From contig FJUW01000040.1 of the NCBI GenBank assembly GCA_900074885.1, positions 248,001-312,000 of the forward strand: 64,000 nucleotides of DNA, written 5' to 3'. The notes beneath the pieces were generated by a model, which was not told where the DNA came from, did not search any database, and worked only from the letters and a program-made list of their open reading frames with translations. This stretch comes from Rhynchosporium graminicola (taxonomy: Eukaryota; Ascomycota; Leotiomycetes; Helotiales; Ploettnerulaceae). The position numbers were made by a program, and so were the translations under genes. Positions 48,791-60,558 of the stretch are shown piece by piece (within the stretch, counting starts at the first letter, position 1; each line of letters starts with the position of its first letter).

Positions 48791-51700
48791 ATGTCTTCAG
48801 ATTCCAGTGACTCGGACGACGCCCGGCCAGCAAGTAGCCGACCTCCACGGCCACCACCACCGGCAGCAAAGCCGAAAAGTACGTTCCGCCGCAAGAGATT
48901 ATTAACAGTATCTGGGCCAGCTTCACCGTACAGAAATTCAGTAAAGCAACGGCGATACTGCCGCTCGCAGGCTCTTTCAACCATGTCACTACTGACCCCT
49001 CAGACCATCTGAAGCCGCGCGAGACAATCTGCTGGTGTCCGAAGACTTCGAGCGAGCCGTGCTAGAATGCCGAACCAGAGTTTTGAAACTCGTCAAATAA
49101 AGCAAGAGGGTAAACATGCGGTATCGCGATGCGGATTTTGATATCGATTGGGATCTGAAGGTGAAGAGGGGGCATTGCCTGAACAATTTGAAAATAACGA
49201 AATTCGATATCCATGGGAATGTGTTTTCGACTTCTGCTTCGAGCGGACCTAAATCTATCAAGAGGGTGCATGAGATCATTGATAAGCCAACGTTTCTGGC
49301 CGACGGAGTGTCAGCGGCAGATGTCAAGCAGGGAAGTTTAGGAAACTGTTGGTTTGTGGCGAGTTTGACAGCGTTGGGCAATGTAGACGTTGGCATCGAG
49401 GGGATATGTGTTGAATATGATACGAATAAGACCAATCGCTCTGCATGCAGAACTTCGCTAATGCAAGAACAGGAATCGGAATCTATGGATTCGTCTTTCA
49501 TAGAGGTAAGAAATATTTCCAACTCAATTGGCTTTACCCTCGAACTTTAAAGTGACATCAATCTAACAACACTGCAGACGGAGAATGGATGATATCCATC
49601 ATTGACGATAAGCTGTATTTGAGGTCACCAGACTGGGATTCTCCATCCGTGCAACGCCACCTGCTCGAGCAAATCGATCGAGAAGACAATGAAACAGAGT
49701 ACAGGAAGACTTACCAGACCGGTTCACAATCGCTCTTCTTCGCCCAATGCCGTGATCAGAACAAGACCTGGGTACCTCTCCTCGAAAAAGCTTACGCAAA
49801 AGCACATGGTGATTATGCGGCTCTACAGGGTGGTTGGATCGGGTACATAAGCCTATACAACTTTCCTCTCAAGGCTGATGTTTTCTAGGGAGGGTCTTGA
49901 GGATCTTACTGGTGGTGTTACCACAGAGTTGCTTACTTCGGATATCCTTGATACCGATGAGTTTTGGACCAATGAGATTCTTAAAGTCAACAAGGAGTTT
50001 CTTTTCGGCTGCTCCACTGGGATACTTGGTAGTGGGTTTGGAACTCGTGATGGGAATACTGGGGGACATGCGTATGTGGTCATTGACGCAAGAGAGATTC
50101 CGGCCGGGCAACGTCTCACGAGATTTCGGTGCGTAAAGTTTATAAATCATACACATCTAAAAATGCTAACGTAAAATCAGAAACCCATGGGGCAAAGGGA
50201 AGAAGGGTAATTGGCAAGGCGCTTGGTCAGATGGGAGTAAAGAGTTACCACCAGAGATACCACTTGAGTTGAATCACAAGTTTGGAAGTGACAGTGTCTT
50301 CTGGATCTCTTATAAGGATCTGCTTCGCAAATATCAGCACATCGATCGAACTCGTCTCTTTATGGACAACCCTGATTGGCGTATTTCGCACAAATGGATG
50401 AGTGTTGAAGTGTCTTGGTACGTATCCATTGTCCTGAGATTCAACAAGAAGTCTACCAGCTAATATTCCAAGTAGGAAGGCTCAAATTGAGCAGAATTTT
50501 CGGATCGTATTGAAGAAGGAAACCCCAGTTTTGATGGTGCTCAGTCAATTGGACGATGGATTTTTCACAGGCCTGAGGGGACAAGACAAAATTCGACTAC
50601 AGTTCCGACTTCACGAGGTTGATTCTCTCGAGGAGCATGATTACCGTAGTGCGCAGCCATGGTAATTATCTCATGGAGCGAAGCGTCGTCACAGAACTCA
50701 AAGCCTACCAGCTGGAACCTACGCTGTCTTCACCATGGTCGTCGCTGAACGGAGAACAAGCCAACTTTCTGTAGAAGACATCGTCAAGGCGCAGTGCAAG
50801 CAGAAAGTGGATAATGATAAACTGGCTCAAGTTGGCATGTCTTATGATATTGCACATAGTAAAGAAGCAGCTCAGTCGGAAGCTAAGGATACTGCGCAGA
50901 AAGCGCTTGATCTGGCCAAAGCTCGCGAAACGAGGATTGCTCTTCGCAGGAAGGATTGGGAGGATAGAAAGACAGAGCGTGATGTCCGTAGGAAGCAGGA
51001 TAAGAAGGAGGTGGAAAACGTGCCGAAAGATCAATCTATGCAAACTGATGATGTTAAGGAAGTGATCGTCGAGAAAAAGGATAAGGCAGTTCAGACGGAA
51101 CACCCTGAAGTTTCGACTACTGTTTCAGATGAGAAAATAACTTTGCCGGGCCCCGAAGCAACAGCGATGAAGGATACAGACAAAGCGGTGCAGACGGAGG
51201 ATACCTGCGGGAACTCTGTCACTGGTGGATGTCAAGGAACATCCGCAACCCCGCAGAGCAGCACCGTGACCGGCTCACCTGCTCCAATCGTTCGCGTTCC
51301 AAGAGGACCTTTTCCACCTCCTCCCCCCGCCTGGTCAAATGGACATAAACCCTCCTAACGCAGCTACTCTTATGGGCGACCACCACCACCGCTACCGCCA
51401 CACAGCAGAAAACGACAGCACGCCATTAACTCGGAAGGCGAGTCAAGCGCTAGTCCCATCTCGGACTTCAAGGATATATATATACAGTGATGATGATCCG
51501 ACGCCCAAACCTAGACCACCAATCAACCCTCCGCTTGCTCCAGGGACGAAACCGAAGCCGGGTGAGGAGGATGATGAGGATGAGCCGGATGCGGAGCCGT
51601 GGAATGCGATTTGTATTGCTGGGTTTAGGGTTTATAGTAAGGATGAAGGGTTGGAGTTGTTGATTTGGGATGAGAGTTTAGATGAGATGGCAAGGAAGGT

Positions 51701-52017
51701 GGAGAAGATTTTTGCTGTTGGTAAGGATTAGGTGCTGGATGAAAGTATTGAAATATTTGGAGAGGGAGCGAAGGGGAACAAAGATGTAGGGGGAAACGAT
51801 GCGAATCAGGGCGAAAAGGACGATGAGAAGAGAGGTGAGATGCCAGACGAGAACTCAGATGAGAAACAATAGAAAGAAGCAGATGAGCAGGGAGAGAAGG
51901 ACGGAGACGCTATCAGGTCCAAGGTGGTAAATGGTGGTGAAGATGATTCCATCAAGCCAGAGGGATATGAAGTATTGTTGGGGGATGAGAAGAAAGATGA
52001 TATACACACACCCAGGT
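48791..52017 (+). pseudogene. calpain-like cysteine protease, broken
   Basis: Fungal calpain-family protease in which all three catalytic residues survive: Cys in QGSLGNCWFVASL (codon 49347), His in NTGGHAYVV (codon 50067) and Asn in RNPWGKGKK (codon 50182). Introns 49843-49888, 50129-50180 and 50418-50475 still have good signals. Yet the reading frame is interrupted repeatedly: a one-base loss is implied in the A run at 48875-48878; the frame shifts near 48995-49012; TAA at 49098-49100 sits where the family has Glu-Cys; the donor at 49426 reads AT instead of GT; frame shifts recur near 50641 and 50725 and near 51340; TAG stops occur at 51729 and about 51870. The conserved C-terminal motif EPWNAICIAGFRVYSKDEG is still readable at about 51595-51650, followed by an acidic tail. 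Some shifts could be missed introns or sequence errors, but not all. Confidence 0.8.
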
Positions 52018-52190
52018 AGGGTGATTATGGCCGAAGATCAGACAGTAGAACAGAACGCGAAAGCTAAGACGAACGGTGAAGATTAAAGGAATAATGAGGA
52101 TGGTGAGCAGGCTGAGCTAGGTGTATTCCCAGTAACCGGTCCACAGGCGAATACACATGAGGACAGAGTCTCCACGCGAGGCCAGATTCC

Positions 52191-52227
52191 CATTCACATT
52201 CACATTCACATTCACATTCACATTCAC
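52191..52227. repeat. six tandem CATTCA copies
   Basis: Perfect hexamer repeat; unlike the fungal telomere unit TTAGGG. Confidence 0.92.
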
Positions 52228-52351
52228 TCTTTTCAATGAATAGCTGGGAGGGCATAAGTTAATCTTCATAGTATCGTTTAATCCTGAACGAATACCACAT
52301 TCCCCTCTTCATCTAACAGAAGCTATATTTTCGCACTGAGTTGAGGTTGGT

Positions 52352-52386
52352 AGGATGGGATGGGATGGATGGGATGGATGGGATGC
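52352..52386. repeat. GGGATGGAT-type repeat
   Basis: Short G-rich tandem repeat of mixed GGGAT and GGAT units. Confidence 0.85.
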
Positions 52387-53010
52387 GACGGGGTGGGAGT
52401 GACTGTGGGTTCCTTCCCGTTTAAGAATCACAACTCATCGCTTCACTCTCTCCATCCCGTCTAGTTCGATCCCCATCCCGAGAATTTACAGCTCATTTTC
52501 TTTCACACTTCGATCCCGCCGATTCTTTTGTGGTGATTACCAACCTCACTTCTACAAGAGAGGAAACAAGCATTAAGTTGTCACTTCAGACTTATATTCA
52601 CTGTTCACTGGCAGTGTATCTTCAGATGGTGAGTCAAAGGCAGCGAGCGCTTCCGCGCTCCGGAGATCTACCAACATATAAATACCTACCTACCTACATA
52701 CCTAGGTACTCAACTCAGACGCGTCGTTCCTGGAAAGTAAGTCCTACACTTGTGTACTTCGGCCCAAGTCGGGACCCCGTGAGTTACTCGTGAGTTACTC
52801 GTGAGTCAAGGTAGGTAGGTAGGTAACTGAGGCCTTTCCCTTCTTGAGCGTTCTAGGTACCGAGATGTGGCTGATGTTGCATCCTTCTGTATAGTCAACA
52901 AGTCGGTATTGACGACATCGAGGCAGATTGGAAAGCCCCCTTCTTCAAACAGGCGTGACTCAATTGTCCTTCCCCTTGGACCGGATGGTAGTCGCATTTC
53001 CCAAGTCTAA

Positions 53011-53043
53011 TCTTCTTCTTCTTCCTCTTCTTCTTCTTCTTCT
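53011..53043. repeat. TTC trinucleotide repeat
   Basis: Polypyrimidine run about 190 bp upstream of the N/G/W-rich gene start, in a position typical of fungal promoter or leader pyrimidine tracts. Confidence 0.85.
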
Positions 53044-53233
53044 ACTCAGCAACTCGGCGGCACCTTTTCTCCTTACGATTCTGCAGAGCGTTTTGTTGAT
53101 CGAAACCACCTCCACCAGGAGTCTCTCGTGAGCTGTTTTTCTCGTCCTGGATGCCGTGAAGTCTCTCTAACACATAAGATAGATCCTTGTACAATAGAGT
53201 CGCCCCGCAAGTGTATTGATAGAAATTGATTAA

Positions 53234-56200
53234 ATGTTCGGCCGGAAGCCGCCAAGAGATATGTATGAATATGTTGTTGGTCATCGAATCCCGCGACCAA
53301 AGGTCCGCATCCTTCCACCATCTCCTTCGGAATCTCCACCACCTGCTCCCAAACCTGCCGCTGCGAAACCTGCCGCTGCGAAACCTGCAGATTCCAAACC
53401 TCTCCTGCAACCTAAGGCTGCTTCGTGTTCCTGCTGCAATCATCATCCAAGGTCTAGATCCAAGTCTCCCAAGAGAAAGATCACGGTCCACGTAACTGAC
53501 TACGACACATCGGGAGATGACTCTAGCAGTGTTGAGAGCATCAAGATTGCTACGAAGGAACTAAAGTCTGCTCTTAAAAAGGGCTCGAAGGAAGAGCCAC
53601 CGAAGAAGGCAGTCCCAGAGGTATGCAAAACCACATCGCGCGAAGCGCGTGAGTGTGAATGCATATACTGTCTTAAAAGCCTACTTGATACGGTGAAGGT
53701 TGACATTGAAAAGAAACAGGAGAAGAAACACGTCAGCTTCGACAGGTACGGCTCCCCTTCCTCTCCTTGGCGGAGAGATGATCCTCACCTTTGGGATGAA
53801 ACCGATCATTTCGATCCATCTCACCTCGGATTTTGACGTGACTTTGGAATTGTTGTGAATTGACAGCTGACCTCATATAGTCAAGTCAAGTCCAAGGAGA
53901 AAGGCAAGGAACAATCCAAGGACAAGAATAGCAACGAGGATCAAAATACTCAAAGGGACCAAAAGGACCAAAAGGACCAGAAGAAAAAGGAGCAGGGCCA
54001 GAATAAGAACCAGAATCAACCACAGGGCCAGCAGAAGAGCAACGAAGGAAAGCCTCAAAATCCTCAACAACGCAACCCGATCCAAAGTTCGATGCCACAT
54101 TCTCAGCCAACACATTTCTCACCTTACCATTATTCAAACACTTTTCCGTATCCAGGATTCGCCATCGGAACTTTTCCCTCTCCACTATTACCAATAACCT
54201 CAACAATGAGCTCCTCCAATGGTCGTCTTCTCGCCGCATCCAGAGCCGATGTTGTCTTGAGAGAGGATGTCATTGAATGCCCCACTGATCCGCGCCCCAA
54301 TGCGTTCTTTGACCTAAATTCCAGGGTCCTCAGAGTGTATCATGGTCCAGTCTATGGCAACCCTTTCTCCTCAGTCCCTGCCGACTCCGTTCACATCGGC
54401 TCGTTCGCTCCGAGATTCAGTGGTCCTCCTGATGGCATGAACGGACAGCACATTGGTGGTGGTCCACCTCCAACACCTCAACATGTCAATAATGTTTCCA
54501 GTTACCAGAGTAACACAGGAAAGCCTCGCAATTCTCCAGCTTTAAACAACAACGCATGGGGTGGCTCTCAAACAGGATTCAATGGGGCAAATCACGTACC
54601 GGCAAAAAATGGAGGGAACTCGGGCAATGGAGGAAGCGCAATGCCAGGAGCTTGGGTGAACGACAATAATGCCAATCAAAGCGACAACGCGAACCAGAAC
54701 AACCCCGGTGGATGGAGTGGCAATGATCAGAATGCTGGCAAAAACGGCGGAAACTCAACTTGCGGAGGAAATGGTAATGACAACGGAGATTCATGGGGTA
54801 ACCAGAACTCCAACCAGAATAATGCTTTCTCGAACGGGGGAGGCAACTGTAATGGAGACTCGTGGAACAACCAGAACTCTGGTCAGAACTCTGGCCCGGA
54901 CAATGGCAACTCGAATTGGGCAGGAAATGACGGTGGCAATAGCAATGGCAACTCTTGGAACAACCAATCCTCTGATCAGAATGGAGGGCCAGCTCAGAAT
55001 CAGAACAACTCCAACAATGATTCCTCAAACTGGAATAGCAACAACCAATCATCTGGCCCGCAGAATAATGATAACTCTGGCTGGGTAGGTAATGGAGACT
55101 GCAAGTAAGTCTCCATTTCTCGACATACAGGATTTGACGGACTGACCATCTTCAGTAACAACAATAATAACTCGTCAAACTGGGGAGGCAACAATCCGCC
55201 ATCTGGCCAGCAGAATAACGAAAATTCTGGTTGGGGAGGTAATGGAGATCCCAAGTAAGACCTCCAAAGAAATACCAGAAATATGATAGTCTGACTTGTT
55301 GAAGCAACAATAGTAACAACAGTAACTGGGGAGGCAATGGAGGCCAAAGGTAAGATCCCGGAGCAAGGGACTGATTTCAGAAATCCAACTTACACCCTCG
55401 TCCAGCGGTGGCAATAACAACGACTCGTCCGGTTGGGGCAACAATCAGCCATCCGGTCAAGATAAGTACAACAATAACTCTAATTCCAAGTAAGTTCATG
55501 TAACCATGTATGCTACGCTAGGCGAGAGGACATGCATTGAATTGAGGGCAGTAACAACAACTCGTCCGGCTGGGGAGGTGGAAATGGCGATTTCAAGTAA
55601 GACGAGTCTTTGATACTCGAGCAGTCATAGCTGACACGATATCCAGCAACCAATACAACTCCTCTGGTTGGGATAATAATAACCAATCGTCGGGGCAAAA
55701 CGATTCCTCCGGCTGGGGCAATACCAATAACCAGCCGTCCGGACAGAATGACAACTCCTCATGCTGCAACCAGAACCAGGCTTCTGGTCAGAACAACGGT
55801 AATACTTCACATTGGGGAGGCAACGGTGACGCCAAGTAAGTTTCGACTATAAATAACCGCGTAAACATGGCCAATGAACTGACATTGACCCAGTAACAAC
55901 AATAATTCTGGATGGAATGGTAATAATCAGAATAATCAATCAAATAAAAATAATGGAAACCCTTTTAACTGGGGTGGCAAGGGTGATGCGAAGTAAGTGT
56001 CCAAATAGGCATGGGAACATTACGAACGCTAACGTGAGAAAGTAACAACAACTCGTCTGGTTGGGAAGGTAATGGAAATTCCGAGTAAGTCGGAGGTGAG
56101 GGCTTGCGTGCCCTCCGAGCTAATCTCTGCGAAGTAACAATAACTCGTCTGGCTGGCAAGGAAATAATGATTCGAAGTAAGTCCAAGTACATTCGGCCGT

Positions 56201-56572
56201 TGGATTTGTTGTACTAAAGTGCCCCAAGTAATAACCAGTCGAACAATGGCGCTTCCGGTCCAGGATGGCAGAACGGAGGAAACGCAAATGGGTAAATGAA
56301 CCTCTTCATTTGAGAAACAATGGTGCTGACTGTCGCATCAAGCAACAACCAGCCCAATAACCAGAATGCTGGATGGCAGAATGGACGTGGCTCTCAAAAT
56401 GGAGGAGGCTGGAACAAGTGCGTGGAAAAAGTATAAGTAATAAGTCTCTTGTGCTCACATCTATGACAGCAACAACCAATCGAACAACCATTCAGGCTCG
56501 CAGAACGGAGGCAAAGGATGGAATGGCGGAGGCGGAGGGAACACATCCGGAAAGAAGACTGATGGCTGGTAG
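53234..56572 (+). CDS. Asn/Gly/Trp-rich protein in 13 exons, ten of them symmetric mini-exons
   Basis: No family recognised. Exons: 53234-53745, 53881-55104, 55156-55254, 55305-55349, 55406-55489, 55552-55596, 55647-55835, 55894-55992, 56043-56084, 56135-56176, 56229-56291, 56343-56417, 56470-56572; total 873 residues. Exon 1 is Pro/Lys/Ser-rich with clustered Cys (CSCCNHH, ECECIYC). Exon 2 begins charged (KDQKDQKDQKKKEQ), then has a Pro-rich middle and an Asn/Gly/Gln-rich repeat region. Exons 3-12 each encode one or more units like NNNSSGWGGNGD and are all multiples of three with phase 2 on both sides. I count about 21 Trp flanked by Gly. Introns 2-12 are 50-62 bp. The first intron (53746-53880) is chosen because AG plus T restores the frame; reading through it adds about 32 residues and a stop near 53834. 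It resembles prion-like domains and GW/WG Argonaute hooks only in composition. Confidence 0.85.
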
Positions 56573-57458
56573 AAGTCCAATGAGTCAGGTCTCCACGTTT
56601 TCGACTGCGGTTTTGCTCGTGGTAATGAGGAGAGATTTGCTTTGAATCCTCTGATTCAATGATGGATTCTTAAAGAAGGAACCTGTCAGAGGCTTGATTT
56701 CAACGAGGTCGTCACACATGAGTCGTTATTGCTCTCTGAGAGGGCAGGCAGGGCTCTTTGCTATTTTTACACAACTCGTGTTAGGAGCGTGGCTGACGAG
56801 GCCACGGCCTACAGGCGGGATTTTGCTCCATGTTTTACAGAACAATTGCTTTACTTAACTTGTTAATTCTTGGCACGCTTCATATCTAATAGCGTTGCTT
56901 CGATATAATACCAATTTCCATTACCATATGCCCTTGATCTATTCGTTCGAATGTGCTCAATGCGAAGTCCATGTGACGATGTCCAGCAATATCGTGTGTT
57001 TGCACCTTAGGACTTCCCTTGAAAATTACGGATGGTGAGTTCGCTTTCTCGAACAGATGGCCAGAGGCGGAGGAAACACAAGCATAGAAGTGGATGTGTG
57101 TGTGTGTGTGTACCCCATATATAGCCAGAAATCATATACAACCAACGTCGTCGACGATCTACGACAACCCTGTCATGAAGTCCTCGAATGACGTCTAAAC
57201 CCCCACTAAGAAAGAAGCTCTCCCCTCTTAATAAACAACACACAAAAATAAATGCCATCTTCTAGCTCAACAACGACATCCCTCACGACAACAGTTCTAC
57301 TCCTCCTCCTTCTCCTCTGCGCCTTCTTCCCCAGCCTCTTCCACCTCCTCTGGTCCATTCCGCTGTACCTCCTAACACCTAGCACCTACCTATCTCGACC
57401 CTCCTCCTCCTCAACAACAGCACCACCGCTCTGCCTGCCTCCCCACCAAGCAGCAACC
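56573..57458. other. intergenic region with GT repeat
   Basis: 3' region of the N/G/W-rich gene and upstream region of the YjbQ-family gene. A GT run lies at 57094-57111. An in-frame upstream ATG at 57252 would extend the YjbQ protein into this region (see that entry). Confidence 0.5.
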
Positions 57459-58075
57459 ATGTCCTGGTTCCAAAAATCGCTAACCCTGCCCCCGAAATCC
57501 CGGGGCTCGTATCTCATCACCAACACGATCCTCGCCGACCTCCCGGAGATCAAGAACTACAAGATCGGTCTCCTGAATCTGTTTATTCAGCATACGAGTT
57601 GCGCGCTTAGTCTGAATGAGAATTGGGATGAGGATGTTAGGGCGGATATGAGTGATGCGCTGGATAGGATTGCGCCGGAGGATCGGAAGGGCGATTTGTA
57701 TAGGCATAGTGCCGAGGGGCTGGATGATATGCCGGTGAGTTTTAGTTTGGTTTCTTTTGGTGTTTGGTTTTGTTGGCTGGCTGGCTGGCTGGCTGGCTTC
57801 TGGTGCTTGGTATTTCTGTGAGGGATGGGCTTTGGGATGGCTTTTAGAGGCTGTCTGTTGTTGTTGTTGTTGTTGAGTTCGAGAGATATTGATTGACTGA
57901 CTGTTTGCTACTGTAGGCACATATCAAGAGTGTTTTGGTTGGAGCGAGTGTTACCATTCCTATCAAGGACGGGAAGTTGGCGACGGGTACGTGGCAGGGG
58001 ATCTGGTATTTGGAGTTCAGGGCGAGTAAACATCAGAGAAAGGTTGTGGCTACGATTCAGGGAGAGAAGATGTAA
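57459..58075 (+). CDS. YjbQ/UPF0047 family protein
   Basis: Small conserved protein found in bacteria, archaea and fungi; weak thiamine-phosphate synthase activity has been reported for bacterial members, but the physiological role is unclear. Exons 57459-57734 and 57917-58075 (intron 57735-57916, phase 0) give 144 residues, the usual size. Signatures: GLLNLFIQHTSCALSLNENW (conserved His-Thr-Ser), DVRADMSDALDRIAPE, YRHSAEGLDDMPAHIKSVLV (conserved His residues) and GTWQGIWYLEFR. The ATG at 57459 matches the family start. An upstream in-frame ATG at 57252 would add 69 residues with a strong Leu-rich stretch (TTTVLLLLLLLCAFFPSLFH), possibly a membrane or targeting extension, or just leader sequence. 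The intron carries GGCT and TTG microsatellites. Confidence 0.93.
57774..57798. repeat. GGCT tetranucleotide repeat inside intron
   Basis: About six copies within the intron of the YjbQ-family gene; a TTG run follows at about 57857-57875. Both lengthen an otherwise short intron. Confidence 0.85.
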
Positions 58076-58370
58076 GTGGACGAGGCGTGGGTGATCTGAT
58101 GGGCTTTGTGGAGGGAAGGTAATGCTGGCGTTGGTTGGTCGGGGCATATTTCGCGGCGACATGATTGGAGCTGCAGTATATATGAAGCACTGCGGAACCC
58201 ATTGCGTCGATCTCGCTGTATCTATGCGTTGAGACGTACAAAGCTTCTACATATGTCATTTCCTACAGAGAGATACCCCCCGTTCTTTGATCGAAGATTC
58301 GGTATCGCACCCAGATATCCCAAGCTATTTTACCTCTAAACGCCATCCCATGCTGTAAAATCACAATTCC

Positions 58371-59218
<848 letters not shown>

Positions 59219-59743
59219 TTTGGTGGTTGTTTGAGAAGGCTGAGGTTATCTAAAGTTGAAGCTGTCTAGAGCTGTAGCTGTGTTCTGCCGAAGCTGTACC
59301 GAGCAGGGGCACGATATCGTGGGTCAAATCTAGAGATTATTGAGACGAGCCATTTACTATGCAAGTTTTTATCTCTTTGACTAAATCAAATACAGTTTTG
59401 AATCTGAGGCGCTTCGCAATTACTTTCAAAAACGCTTACAGCGCACTATGTTGTAGCAGTCTGTGGAATTCGCAACCATGAGTGACTGCCAGTGACCAAC
59501 GCTCAGAAGCTCGAGCTTCTATAACCATCAGCTTCTGAATTTCGGATACTAATTATACGTGACTATCTAGAGAAACCGTGGATGGAGTATCACTACGCAA
59601 GCCGGTTTCGCTTCTTCTTGTGTATGATAATAAGAGACAGGAAGATCACTTGCAATTCTCAGTGCACAATGTCCGGCAGGAACTTGGTATAAGCCTTCAT
59701 ATTTACAATATCGTTGTCCTTAGAATCCCTACAAAAGGGACCC
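59219..59743. other. intergenic region between CFIm25 and NDUFS6
   Basis: Promoter of CFIm25 and 3' region of NDUFS6. Nothing else is seen. Confidence 0.6.
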
Positions 59744-60558
59744 TCATCTCTGACCCAAAGCCTCATTTGTTATTCGCTGCGACTCTGGAATTTCGGCAAC
59801 ATTTCCTTGTGGAGCAAGAGGGTACGCAGTGGTTGGAAGAGACTCGAGATGCTTCCTGTGATGCTCATTGGCCTAAGATATATGTCAGTCTGGATTCATG
59901 TATCCTCTACACAGACAAGTTCCTTGAACTGGCGAACTACCCCGCCATGAGGAAACTTACGAATGGGAGGCCGCAGTATGTACACATCGCAATTTGTGGC
60001 TTATCGGTATTAATGAAAATCCTCGGATGCCCCAATGGTCCTCCGCCACCGTCGCATACTACCATTCGGTCGTGTGTCCATCGTACAGGCTGCTTGTGAA
60101 TCAAATCGATTGCTGCTTGTGGTGCTGGCTGTGAACCAAGTTAACTTATGATTAAGAAGAAAAGACATCTCCAGGGAATTGTCCTCCAGAAATCCATGCC
60201 AACTCCCCGATTAGAGGATTCTTACCTGCAACTCCATGATTGTCTGCTCAAACCTAGGACCTGACATGGCCTTTGCCCTCGGGTTCTGACTTCGCGACCA
60301 GACCCCGGCCCTGTTGGGGGCCTGCTGCGCTCTCAACTTCTCAGCATCCGCTACGTTCTCCTGTAAAGAAGCATCACTTTGGTGCGACTCAATTGGTAGC
60401 TCGTTAGTCTTGGAGACATTGGGAACCGGCTTCGAGGAATTGGGAGGTGTGTTGATCGCCTGCTGATCGTTGGCGGAGAAGGAGTATGCTCGTCTGGCTG
60501 GGAATCGAGCAGTTCTAGAAAGTTGCAATACAGCTCTTGATCTGGCGGTAGAAAGCAT
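59744..60558 (-). CDS. mitochondrial complex I subunit NDUFS6-like (zinc-binding)
   Basis: Accessory subunit of NADH:ubiquinone oxidoreductase that binds zinc and is needed late in assembly. Three exons (60226-60558, 59961-60128, 59744-59872) encode 209 residues. The N-terminus is a mitochondrial presequence (MLSTARSRAVLQLSRTARFP, Arg-rich, no acids). The zinc site is visible as CDGGGGPLGHPRIFINTDKP followed by CTYC, giving Cys-His-Cys-Cys. The C-terminal motif YPLAPQGNVAEIPESQRIT is also typical. Introns are 60129-60225 (phase 0, GTAAGA) and 59873-59960 (phase 0, GTAAGT). The protein is longer than animal versions because of a low-complexity linker after the presequence, as in other fungi. 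A long open frame on the opposite strand is a shadow of these exons. Confidence 0.93.

Larger units (their letters stand above)
52018..53233. other. repeat-rich intergenic region
   Basis: Between the calpain relic and the N/G/W-rich gene. No gene is seen; it is packed with simple repeats: CATTCA (52191-52227), GGGAT (52352-52386), CCTA (52683-52703), GAGTTACTCGT plus GTAG (52779-52826) and TTC (53011-53043). Confidence 0.6.

Noticed and set aside
48879..48908. intron GTACGT...AACAG in the calpain start
   Set aside because: Only about 30 bp, too short for a fungal spliceosomal intron, and it does not restore the family frame.
52191..52227. CATTCA array as telomere-like sequence
   Set aside because: Fungal telomeres are TTAGGG-type; this hexamer is different and internal.
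55105..56469. idea that the mini-exon introns are copies of one introner element
   Set aside because: Beyond the donor and acceptor I see no shared sequence among the introns by eye; similar size alone is not enough. Pairwise alignment of the eleven introns would settle it.
59578..60099. 173-codon plus-strand open frame
   Set aside because: It is antisense to the NDUFS6 exons at 59744-60128, begins with GTG rather than ATG, and the minus-strand reading has clear zinc-site and splice evidence.
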